From: Cryptomeria japonica
Lineage: Eukaryota > Streptophyta > Pinopsida > Cupressales > Cupressaceae
NCBI RefSeq assembly: GCF_030272615.1
Contig: NC_081406.1
Location: 263,216,624 to 263,280,623 of the forward strand
DNA: 64,000 nucleotides
Direction of reading: 5' to 3'
Each line of letters begins with the position of its first letter. Position 1 is the first letter of the stretch. A program made the translations under genes and the position numbers. Positions 1-9,819 of this stretch are shown piece by piece. The notes under the pieces are model-generated. The model saw only the letters and a program-made list of their open reading frames with translations. It was not told the DNA's origin and ran no database searches.

Positions 1-1889
1 CCTTAGGTGCATGAGATCAGAGATATGCATCAGATCAGCCGCGTAGACATGATGTGTTGTCGACATAGAAAAGGAAGGATAGATTTGTCACTTTGACAAA
101 CTAGTTGATAGGAGAACCGGTCTATTGATGAAGGCGGCAAAGTTGAAGCAGTTGTAGACAGAGAGTGCAACCAGATTGAAGATGGAGAAAGGTGTTGCCA
201 CAGATACAGACAGATGGAGATTGTTGAAGGTTGATAACATGGTGTCATCAAGGTGGTTATCGATATAGATGTCCATCGGTAAAGCTGACAAAGTGACAAG
301 TGAAGGGTTGTTGTGTGATGAAGTTGAGTATGTTGTGGTTTGTCGTGTGAAGTGATCGGTTGAGGTGTTCCACCAGAAGAGCAGCAAAGTGCAAGGTTGA
401 AGGCAGGTCAGTTAGGGTATAACTGGCAAGGTTTGTGAACCAGTAGATGAACCCAGTTGTGTGGTTAGTCGGTAATCTTGTCTAAACTGACTCAGAAGAC
501 TCAGCAGAGGTAGATGTCGACAGAGACGCCACGTGGAGTCCAAGTGTCAAACCAATGGACCATGCATTATCGGTGAAGTAGGCGGTGACTGGTCGATATT
601 AATGTCGATAGCGTGTTTCACAGGTCGAGACCAGAAGATTGTGGCTCAAGACTAATCAGAGGACAATGATCTGATTTGATGACTTCATGATCGAGGTCGA
701 GTGTCCAAGTGTTGATCAAGGTAGGTGAAGCTATCTGCGTGATCGCTTCATAGGTGTTTGACAAGTGTAGACCGAAGGAGATGTCATGTTTGCCAAATAG
801 GGCAAACGTGTTCTGAACGCAGCAGGATTGGTGGTGTTTGATTGATCTGTTGCAGGTGGTTGATCTCTGGAAGGAGATCTAATTGGATTTGGTTTGCCTC
901 GGAGTCGATGAAGAAACCCTAGCGCGCTAGAAGTTTGAATGTCATTTTGACGAGAAGGCATAGTATAAATATGCAGATCAAAGACCAGATATGTTACTGC
1001 TGAATGAGTGAGTAAAGTCAGTGAAGGGAGTAGAAACCAAAGAGTTAATCAGTCAACTGCTCATCAACAATCGTAGAGGAGACTGAGTGTGTGAGAGAGA
1101 ACCGGTCAGAAGAGTTCAATCGACAAGAGTGAGGTAACCAGCAATCTGTCATTAAGTCTGACAGAGGAGTGCATTGGTGGTTATTGGACTGGCAGAGAAG
1201 AGCCAAAGAAGATTGCAGAAAAGAGAAGAGTGTAGAGAGAATCAGTGAAGAACCGGTAAGCTGAGAACTGGCAGTGATTAGATAGAAGACAACTGAAAGA
1301 GTAGGGTGGCTAGCAGCAGTGTGATATAAGAGAACTGACAAAGAAGAAGAAAAGGCTGAAACAGTAAGGTTGCAATAGAGAGTGAGTTGCACAGCAGGAG
1401 ATAAAGTTGCAACAGAGAGAAGGTGAGCAGAGAACCAGCTGAGAATTGGATAGAGGTGAACCAGTGGAGAGACTTGCATCAAAGTTACAAATTTCGTTTG
1501 TAACAAGGAGATTACTTTTGTATTTGAAATATGTTATTGTAATCACTGAGTTGGAGCTTAGTGCAGGGGTTGGTGCTCCTTGTGTTGGTGCCCTAAATGT
1601 TGTAATCGAGTGTTTCATTGTGAGGCTGGATTGGAGTAGTAGTCTCCAACAACATTTCTCACTGAGGTTTTTCCCATCCTGGGTTTTCCTCGTACCTATG
1701 GTGTTATGTGATGTCCCTTTTGTGTGTGGTTGCATTTGTGTCATCCTCCCATCTAACAAGTATGTTTGTTTTATGTTAGATCTATTAACTGATATACAAA
1801 CATAGGATAGAAAAGGGAAAATTTTGGAAACCACTGATTCACCCCCCCCCCTCTCACCCCCCCCTCTCAGTGGCATCTTGTGTTCAACA
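1..1889 (-). mobile_element. Copia-type LTR, partial (runs off the left edge)
   Basis: Read on the minus strand, the sequence starts at 1,889 with TGTTGAACACAAG and continues CCACTGAGAGGGGG and GAATCAGTGG. This is the usual 5' start of the long LTRs of many plant copia elements: a TGTT start followed by a G-run leader. The body (1,500-1,800) has LTR-like TTTTCCCATCCTGGGTTTTCC text on the plus strand, while 1-1,500 is purine-rich with repeated CAGAAGAG and ACCGGT words. No second LTR and no left end are in the window, so it may be a solo LTR or one end of an element. It abuts a copia integrase remnant at 1,890, which suggests insertion into that gene. Family assignment is by resemblance only. 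Confidence 0.45.
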
Positions 1890-1965
1890 AATACTTAAAC
1901 CAAGAAGTGTGGTCATGCTTATCTTTTAGCCAATTCATCCTATTTCACAATGTGTAGGTATTGTC
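1890..1965 (-). pseudogene. Copia integrase fragment (third piece of the split minus-strand copia)
   Basis: If the gypsy element at 1,966-7,522 is removed at its target duplication, the minus-strand reading frame of 7,523-7,944 continues here. It reads a degenerate form of the copia TPQQNG...ERMNRTLL stretch (seen as THCEIG, then KISMTTLL). The piece ends where the LTR starting at 1,889 begins. It is too short to identify alone; the call rests on continuity with the next piece. Confidence 0.35.
1961..1965. repeat. Target-site duplication TTGTC, left copy
   Basis: TTGTC at 1,961-1,965 immediately precedes the left LTR and is repeated at 7,523-7,527 directly after the right LTR. A 5-bp duplication is the usual footprint of LTR element integration. 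Confidence 0.8.
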
Positions 1966-2266
1966 TATTGCCAGGAATAATCATTATGTTATGTTGTCGT
2001 CGGTAATAATGAGTTACAGCGGTCAGTTAGTTAGCCGACGGGTAGGTAGTTGGAGTCACGACGGTTGTGTCGCACCCCTTCGGGTATTATATATTGTGTA
2101 CCTTTTCTTCAAAGTATGATCATGTTAGTTGTGTCAGATGTAATGTTATAAGCACTTATTGTACATGGACTGTGGAATTAATATAGAGACTGGTTATTTA
2201 ATATATTTCCATTATGTTCTGTGCATTTACTTTCTGCATTTAACCATTTACCCAAGAGGGCAAACA
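1966..2266 (+). repeat. Left LTR of the gypsy derivative
   Basis: 301 bp, near-identical to 7,203-7,522. It begins TATTGCC, where the right copy has TGTTGCC, so the terminal TG has mutated, and it ends GGGCAAACA. Compared with the right LTR it lacks about 19 bp around a TGTTATGTTGTC repeat. Confidence 0.85.
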
Positions 2267-2268
2267 TT

Positions 2269-2286
2269 TGGCGCCATTGCCTAGAC
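2269..2286 (+). other. Primer-binding site, tRNA-Asp-like
   Basis: TGGCGCCATTGCC starts 2 nt after the LTR end. The complement of plant tRNA-Asp 3' sequence is TGGCGCCGTTGCC, so 12 of 13 positions agree before the match breaks down. Confidence 0.65.
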
Positions 2287-2518
2287 GAACTCGGGAACAG
2301 AAGACACGGATGGCGCACGGACACAACGGGCCTACCCGTCGGTGAGATTTACCCAGAAGCCGACAACGCGCAAAGGGAACAATCGTCGTGGGACGCAGAG
2401 CATGATGGCAAGAGGCGAATGGGAAATTGAACCTTGTAATAATCCCAACACACTGCTAATATAAATTGTGGCCGAAAGGCAAAATAAAAATAAAAATAAT
2501 AAAAGTTTTTTTGTCTAC

Positions 2519-4945
2519 ATGGCGTGTGTATGGAAGTTACTTATGCCCAATAGACTAAATAAGGACAAAAATAAAAAGATACAGAGTGACGAATGGGAAG
2601 TCGCACAAATCGCGTTGAATCTCAGACAGCAGATAGAATGAAGGCGTAGGCTAAGGCAGCGTGCCGAGGGACGACTGGCCGAGGGGTTGCCCGAAGGGAA
2701 CCCAGGAGGTGTCATGGAGGTTGCGAAGGCAGAGATAGACGGAGAGAATTACACTATCGTAGGGTTGCCCGAAGGGAACGGAGAAGGAGTCACGAAGGGT
2801 GTCGAAGGAGAACTCTACAGTTCGCCAGAATACCACCATAGGGTAAGAAGTCGGGAAGAGTTGGTGGAACAAACAAGGCGATGTCTAAACTTGATCGACG
2901 CTACCAGAGACTTGCTAAAGAATTTGTCCATTTCAGAGGACAACCGGAGGGAGACAGCGGAAGGTGACGGTACGACCGAAGGTGCCGAGGGAGCACAAGG
3001 GTACCGTACGAGAGGCAATTTGTTCGGTTCGGTGTTAGCAACTTTTTCTAGAGGACCCACGAGTGGAGGTTCAGTTGCAGGAGGTGGAGGATCGCCAAGT
3101 ACAAGCACACAAGGAATTAGAGGAGCGAGACCCAGCGGTGGGATGGCGAGTAAACAAAAATTGCCAAAGTTCACAGGGGAGGGCAAGGAAGACCCCTTAC
3201 GACACTGCCGTACATGTGAAACCATTTGGTCTACCAATGGAGTAACAAACCAGGATGACTGGGTACAACAGTGCCCAGCCACATTACGAGGAGTTGCCAT
3301 AGATTGGTACTCCGATGTGGACAAGCAAAAAGTGGCCATGTGGGCCAATCTACAGAAGGAATTCACGGGGGAGTTTCGGTTACTCCATGATGACAATGAA
3401 ATTGTAACAGAGATATACAGTACCAAACAAGGTACCAGGGAGACAGTACGAGCATACAGTCGGAGGCTGAAAGAACTCTTGGGTAAAATGGAAAGCCAAC
3501 CCACAGATGGATTGAAGGAATGATGGTTCGTTGAAGGGTTGAAATCCTCCCTACGAAAAAAGATGAAAATTGTACCCCCAACATCATATGATGATGCCTA
3601 TAATAGGGCGATGGACCTAGAGAGCGAATACAAAACATCAAGGAAGAAGAAAAGCAATAAATATTCATCTGACAATGATGAAGATTCTGATGGGGAAAGC
3701 AGTAGCGGTGGCGAATCGAGTAAAAAGGTGCATGCTCTCCAAAAGGACATGGAACGAATGTTGAAAGAATTCAAAGCCATGAAAGGGAGTACAAGTAAGA
3801 TAGAAGAAAATGACGTGTGGTGTACCAACTATAGGAGTGATGGACACACCAAGGGGTCTTGTCCCAAGAAGGCTTTCTACGACATTTGTCAGATTGCGGG
3901 ACATTTGACAAAGGAATGTCCCTACAATATGAAAACCAGGGGCCAACAAGTTCTCTTCACGCAAGAGCAGCCGGCCGTCGGAACTTCGCAAACCAACACA
4001 ACGGCATCATTTGGAGGTTACCAGGACAACAGACACAGCGGCGGAAGGAATAGCAACAATAACAATAACGGAAGCCGTATCCAGTATGACGCCAAGGGCC
4101 GGCCAATTATCCATTTTAGGGCCTGTAATCAGTGGGGGCACTTCGCCCGTGATTGCATGAAGGAAGCCACCCCTCAGCACCTCTGTCGTTGGTGTGGGCC
4201 AGGCGACCATGAGGACGTAAATTGCCCACAGGCAAGGGTTAATCTCCTCAACATTGAGAAGGCTGAGAAGACTGGTGAGAAAGAAGTACTGGCGATCACC
4301 TGTGCCCAGACGAAAAAAGCCACTTATCTCGACCCCCGTACAGAGGAGAGATTACGGGAGGCAAAGGCCAATATTGAACGTGAGATGACGACCGAATGAC
4401 GGGACAACGAGGTGTCGAGTACATCATCCCGTACGGAAGTGGAAAATAACATCATTGGGCAAATATTGTAGATGGAGGTACCCGTGAGAATACAAGACCT
4501 CCTGGAGACCATGTCGCAACTAAAAATGACTATCTTAAACTCTGTACCTTCACAGGTGAAAACGAGGGAGGTTGTGAGCCCCACAGCCGACCCTGCGTTA
4601 AGGGAGGTCCTAAGCCCCACAGTCGATCCCATGTTGTTGGTAGTCAACAGCGGACGCCAACCGGCAGTGGTAGAAATGGGCATACTAGGGACTACCTTGA
4701 TAGACACTATTGTCGATGGTGGATCAAGAGTGAATGCTCTTCCAGAAGAAACCTGGCAGAAGCTCGGGAAGCCGACACTGTGGCCATCTACATTCAATTT
4801 GCTCGGAGCAGATCAGCATGGAATCAAACCCATCAGGACACTGATGGGCCAACAAGTTACCATCGGGACACAACCCTTCATACTAGATTTTGTGGTAATC
4901 CCACTCAAGAAGAAGGGGTACGACGCCATCTTACAGCAAAGGTGA
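2519..4945 (+). pseudogene. Gypsy gag-protease, decayed
   Basis: One frame can be followed from ATG 2,519 through in-frame stops near 2,636, 3,521, 4,397 and 4,469. A capsid-like segment (KLPKFTGEGKEDPLRH, about 3,160-3,520) is followed by a Lys/Ser-rich linker and several zinc knuckles (3,820-4,230). Most knuckles have lost a cysteine: RACNQWGHFARDC lacks its first Cys, and YDICQIAGHLTKEC likewise. The aspartic protease follows with IVDGGSRVNALPEETW (about 4,710), so the usual D-[ST]-G is D-G-G. The frame ends just after GYDAIL, where a small deletion shifts it. Gag packages element RNA in virus-like particles and the protease matures it; this copy cannot make a full product. Confidence 0.8.
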
Positions 4946-5715
4946 ACCACGACTGGAAAAACAACACCCTTTCTATGGAGAAAGGGGGGCGGAAGTACAC
5001 CATTGATCTGAGGACCCAGGTTGTTGACGAGGAACTAACATCATCTTCAGAATCGGAGGGTGAAGGGAAAGGCTACCTGAGGGATGAAGGACGTGGCTGC
5101 AGGGAGCCCAACAACGAAGGGATTCTCAAACTAGGAGAGTGCTCCGAGGATGAGACAGGGTCATTGAATAGGCTCTTCCATTGGCAAATGGAGGATTATG
5201 AAATGTTCCAGAGCTATAGGCTCGAAGTAGAGGAACCAGAGCAAGTAACAGAGGAGGCGTACCTGCTAGAATACATAGAATATTGGAAGGGAGATGCCCC
5301 AAACCTCGGTGACGTAGATAATCTGAAGATCAATTGTGTCGGCAATGATTGGAACCTTGTGTGGAAGGTCGCAACTTTCAAAATCTTTATTCTTCTTCTT
5401 CTTCTTATGTACGGGAAGGAAACCGTGGTCCCTGTAGAATTTGTGGTTCCAGGCATTCGGATGGCCATTGAAAATAGATTGGCGACCAACGGGTACAAAT
5501 TGAAACCCTACCACGCGAAGCGCCCAGGGGACCTGAGAGGCCGGACGGACACCCGAGAGCCCGAAGGGGGACCCGAGAGGATGGAAGGGGACCTGAGAGG
5601 CCGGGCAGACGACTCGAGAGGCACAGGACAAAAGCAGGAGACTTTTGGGCGAGGAAAACCAAGAAGGATGAAGGGCGATCCCAGAGACAAGGGACCTAAG
5701 CCAAAGACTCTCTAG
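4946..5715 (+). pseudogene. Remnant of gypsy pol: post-protease linker joined to the integrase end
   Basis: In a shifted frame, AKVNHDWKNNTLSMEKGGRK (4,938 on) continues the protease side. An acidic region runs to about 5,370 and is followed by a TTC-repeat (FILLLLL). The frame then enters YGKETVVPVEFVVPGIR, which belongs near the integrase C-terminus. Everything between (RT, RNase H, integrase core) is missing. A second jump leads from ENRL to GYKLKPYH, the very end of integrase. The tail (5,520-5,715) is Arg/Gly/Glu-rich with repeated GDLRGR units. No RT motif is found anywhere in the element. Confidence 0.7.
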
Positions 5716-6760
5716 AGAACTTTTATAAAAAACTGTACGGTCGTACGAGACAGTTAACTGTACAGCAGGAAAAAAATTGTGAAAAAAACACCACCGCACG
5801 GGGCCGTACAGCAGATGACCGTACGGCTGGAAGAAAGAAAAAAAAAAAGAAGAAAGATGTGAGGCCATCGTAGGTGGAACCACTGATGGTGGATGCCACC
5901 GAAGGTGGATGCCATCGTGTAGTGGTCAACCGCACACCCAGCATAAACCCCCGCACACGCCGCACACAACCCCACACAAATCCGCGTAGCTGCTCCGTCA
6001 TCATGGTCTGTCGTACGGTGGAGGGGTGTAGGCCGCACGGGAAGGTGGTCGCACGATTGGAGGTGCCAATGCTATTGTTGACCGTACGGGGAGGTTGTAT
6101 GGCAGGGGTGCCATCCGGGACATTACAATGACAAAAAAATAAAAAATGATGACGACCAAATTTCAAATGATTCGCTGGAGTTGAAGCCAGGACACTGGAA
6201 ATTTAGAGTGGAGAAGAAGGGTTTTTGGCATCTTAAAATATCACAGAAATGTTGCGCACCATGGACTTTCATATGGTTCTGAGGGTTGTAAATTGGTGTT
6301 GGCGGCGGGGGCGCTGCCCCTCGACCCCGCCCTATACTGCGACTGGGAGCGCACCTGGGGCACTGCCCCAGGACCGGTCGAGGGCACTGCCCCTCGACCC
6401 TGCTGGGGGCACTGCCCCCAGATCCCCAGTTTATTTTTGAGTTACAATACACTTGTTGGAGTTGGGCGAAGGGCATTAGAGATGTCACAAGAAGTGTTCT
6501 GGTTGTCCGTACAGTGCGAAGGAAGCTTGAAGCTAAGCATTTGGCAGGGAAGCCATAGACCAAAGAGGGAGACGGATTTGGAGGTTGCGAATAAACAGAG
6601 TTGCGGGAAGGCATTGCAGGTCCGCGCAGTCGTACGACAACAGGGAGTTATTCAGCTCATTTATTAGCCTTTGGGGAGTGTGATGGAGGATTTGAGGTGT
6701 CTCCTAGCATTTGTGCTAGCGGATTGTGGCCACCTCCAGGCATGACTGGTACGCTTTGAG
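5716..6760 (+). other. Non-coding 3' region of the gypsy derivative
   Basis: No convincing coding frame. 5,735-6,120 is dotted with GTACGG/CCGTAC words, for example TGTACGGTCGTACGAG at 5,736. 6,293-6,430 is GC-rich, with imperfect repeats of GGGGCACTGCCCC / CCTCGACCC type. The function is unknown. Confidence 0.5.
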
Positions 6761-7130
6761 GAACTCGGAGTATGTCTCGGCTGGATGTGAGGTTGCCTTG
6801 GTGGATGCAGAGAGAGCTCGAGAGGAGCTGACCACCAGGTTGGAGGCAGTACTAGCGTGAGACTTAGCTCAGCGTACCCAGGAGTTGGATGCCGAGAGGG
6901 CAACGTCGGTGAGGACAAATTGGCTAGGGAGACAATATCATTTGAGTAGCAGTTGGTGGAGGCTGAGACTGAAAAGCATGTCTTGCAGACAAGTTTGGTT
7001 TAGGCACAGGAGGACTGTGATGGCAAAGGAAGCAATATTGGTGAAATCCACACTTGAGCATCGGATGGTAGCAGAAAAGGGTTTTCAGGCGAGGACGCAG
7101 CAAGTGTATAAGATCCGGGCCCGACTGGCG
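6761..7130 (+). pseudogene. Degenerate coiled-coil ORF downstream of pol
   Basis: One plus-strand frame reads VALVDAERAREELTTRLEAV, then a stop, then AQRTQELDAERATSVRTNWL. Leu and charged residues alternate as in a coiled coil. Nearby frames continue with similar Glu/Lys-rich text (AEAETEKHV, LAQAQEDC). It looks like the decayed end of an extra ORF between pol and the 3' LTR. It matches no family I can name. Similar heptad-rich text occurs in the PMD proteins at 43-55 kb, but I cannot show homology. Confidence 0.4.
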
Positions 7131-7189
7131 TTAGTAGTTCCTGTCGTTCATCTCTATTTTGTATTAAGTTGTCGAAGTCGACTTCTTTT

Positions 7190-7202
7190 CTTGGGGGGAT
7201 GA
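7190..7202 (+). other. Polypurine tract
   Basis: CTTGGGGGGATGA directly precedes the TGTTGCC start of the right LTR, as expected for the plus-strand primer. Confidence 0.7.
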
Positions 7203-7522
7203 TGTTGCCGGGAATAATCATTATGTTATGTTGTCATATTATGTTTATGTTGTCATTAGTAATAATGAGTTACGACGGTCAGTTAGTTAGCCGACGAGTA
7301 GGTAGTTGGAGTCGCGACGGTTGTGTCGCACCCCTTCGGGTATTAGATATTGTGAACCTTTTCTTCGAAGTATGATCATGTTAGTCGTGTCAGATGTAAT
7401 GTTATAAGCACTTATTGTACATGGACTGTGGAATTAATACAGAGACTGGTTATTTAATATATTTCCATTATGTTCTGTGCATTTACTTTCTGCATTTAAC
7501 CATTTACCCGAGAGGGCAAACA
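7203..7522 (+). repeat. Right LTR of the gypsy derivative
   Basis: 320 bp, TGTTGCC to GGGCAAACA, followed by the target duplication TTGTC at 7,523-7,527. It has a short internal duplication (TGTTATGTTGTC / TATGTTTATGTTGTC) absent from the left copy. Confidence 0.85.
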
Positions 7523-7944
7523 TTGTCCTATATCAAATGATACCAAAATGTTTGTATAAGTCTTCAAAATTGTTAGAGAAAATTTTTTTGACACCATTAT
7601 TTGACCGTAACACATTGATTTTCTAATTGGTGTGTCTCTATAAGTGATTTAAACTCCTTAAGCTTTTAGAAAATCTCACTATTTCTTAAGAAAATACACC
7701 TAAGGATTTCTAGAACAATGATTAGTGAAAGCGACATAGTATTAAGACCTATCAATTGATTACATATTGACAAGACCAAAAACATCATTCTAGATCACTT
7801 CTTAAGTCTCCTTTTCTCTAGTGTCCACTAAATAAAATATCATCCTATTTTCCTTCTAAAAACATAATTTTGATGAAACTCGTGTCGAACAACATAATCT
7901 AAAATAACTCTCGCCATATGCTAACTAAGGATTTCAAAAATATT
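7523..7944 (-). pseudogene. Copia integrase core, decayed (second piece)
   Basis: On the minus strand the text resembles a copia integrase: DVFGLVNM, then QYYVAFTNHCSR (family: xYFVTFIDDYSR), VYFLKK, FKSLIETHQLENQ, LRSNNGV (family: LRSDNGxEF) and NNFEDLYKHFGI. Several frameshifts and stops occur. The upstream part continues at 17,299 once the LARD is removed, and the downstream part at 1,965 once the gypsy element is removed. Confidence 0.6.
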
Positions 7945-9102
7945 TGAACCAAGGGAAAATCCACAATAGGGTTGATGGTTAGATTCAATCAAAATAAGCA
8001 TAAAACATATAATCAAATGCAATAGAAACCATTATACCTTCGTGTGAAGCTCTCTTGTCCTCCGATTGAGCCTTTGATGAAGTAGAGAAGCGCCCTATCT
8101 CCACTTGATTGGATTGGCTCCGAGATGGGATGTGGATTGATCTCCACTACACAACAAAAGGATAGGATAGGAATGATAATGTTGATAGATGGATTGGCTA
8201 AGTGTGGAATGATTTTGGCATTATGATGATATGAGTGGATGATTGCTAAGAATACTTGGACAACATAATATTACTAACTTGATGGATGAAAATGAAGGGA
8301 AGGAGACCCCAATTTATAGATTGGAGGAGGCCAAAATGGATGGCCAAGATTGATTTGAGATGAAGGGCTAGGATTGAAAGAAAGAGTGGGAGAAGATTGT
8401 GAGGACAAAGTGTGGAATTCAAGATATTTGTAATAAAGACACTTCTTGTCTCCACACCTCTCAAGGTACATGGGGAAGAGCTCCCAAATACATTGGAAAG
8501 AGAAAAAGGAATTACAAATTCCTTGGAGAAAGGGGAGAGGAATTAAAAATTCCAAAATAAGAGGATGTATGGGAAGGCTAAATGGTTGAGGAATTAAAAA
8601 TTCCTTGGGAAGAGGAGGCATGGGGAGATTCAAAGAATTTGAGCTTCTTTGAAAGGATCAAGGTGATTAGGGATGTGAAAATGATTAAGGAGATTGATTA
8701 GATGATTTAATGAGTGATTGGAGTGCAAGTGGGAAAGTTATGTGACATGAGGAGAGAGAATGAGTGGAGGAATATAAAATTGAAGAATAATGGTAATCAT
8801 GCTTTTAAAAGAATTAATTAGACTAAGTGAGGATTAGAAGAAGTGATTTGTAGGAATCACATGATTAGATTAGTTAATTGAAATTAATTAACTAAGCAGG
8901 GTTTAGAACAAATAAATGATATTTGAAATGATTTTAGAAGAATGGAGAATAATTGATTTTGATAAATTAATTATAGGACTATAGTGATAAATTTGATTTA
9001 ATTAATTTTAAGAAGAAAGGGACCAATACAATTAAATTAATTAATTATGTTGACATGCTTAAATTAATTAAATATTAATTAAATTAAATTTAGATGTCTA
9101 CG
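7945..9102 (-). repeat. 3' LTR of the LARD
   Basis: 1,158 bp, similar throughout to 15,842-17,298. On the minus strand the start is CGTAGACATC (TG mutated to CG) and the end is CTTGGTTCA. The first bases are strongly AT-rich (AATTTAATTAA blocks). Confidence 0.8.
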
Positions 9103-9120
9103 TTTTTTCCCTCTTTGATA
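9103..9120 (-). other. Polypurine tract of the LARD
   Basis: On the minus strand TATCAAAGAGGGAAAAAA runs directly into the 3' LTR. Confidence 0.65.
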
Positions 9121-9240
9121 TAGCATCATGAAGTGATGTTATATCAAAGAAGAATAAAACACAATGGATAGAAAAAGGATAAGGACTAGTAGCATGATGC
9201 CCCAGTCATAGGTGAGATGAGGAAGGATGACGAGGAGGTA

Positions 9241-9260
9241 GTGGTATGCCCCCTCGAGAG
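9241..9260 (-). promoter_or_regulatory. Conserved pre-PPT 20-mer
   Basis: On the minus strand this reads CTCTCGAGGGGGCATACCAC, identical to plus-strand sequence at 46,738, 51,247 and 55,756. In each case it lies 80-140 nt before the PPT. It may be an upstream purine-rich priming element or a lineage relic; the role is inferred. Confidence 0.6.
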
Positions 9261-9819
9261 GACATGTGGGTTCCAAGAACATGGGTGTGCTCTCGAAATG
9301 GATTAAAGGACTAGAGGATTGAGGATGAAAGAATGTAAAAAGGATAAGGATGATGAAGGGGGAATAAATGAATTGAAGTCTCCAAGATAAATGGATGAAA
9401 TGAGATAAGTGGATGAGATTTTGTGTTGTGTATATATGGAGAGAAAACCTAGTTTTGATATTGCCATGGATTATCCACACCACTAATTATAGGAATCAAG
9501 ATGTTGTGAGGATCCAAGATGTGGACTAGACTCTCAGATAATTGGTATCCCTTGCACGCAATTGCGCAAACGCCATGATGATGTAGATACGGGACTACAA
9601 GTTTGTACAAGAGAGACCCACAAACACGCCATACCACAAAAACATTCCATAGAATACACCCACCCACAAAATACCAAGATATAGAATGATTTTGGCAGTT
9701 GTAGATAGGGGTAGTCGTAGGACAAAATGATGTAAATCAAAGCAAAAGATCAAATCATGCAAACAAAATGCACAAGACCAACCGACATCTCTTGCCAAGA
9801 GTAGGACATGGATCTGGAT

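Larger units (their letters stand above)
1966..7522 (+). mobile_element. Internally deleted Ty3/gypsy retrotransposon
   Basis: Complete outline of an LTR element: left LTR, PBS, gag and protease remnants, a short integrase tail, PPT, right LTR and a 5-bp target duplication (TTGTC). The 5.56 kb length is short because reverse transcriptase, RNase H and most of the integrase are missing. The element would depend on another copy for mobility. Gag-protease order and integrase motifs are of Ty3/gypsy type. The non-chromovirus lineage is an inference from the tRNA-Asp-like PBS. It is inserted in the minus-strand copia integrase. Confidence 0.85.
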
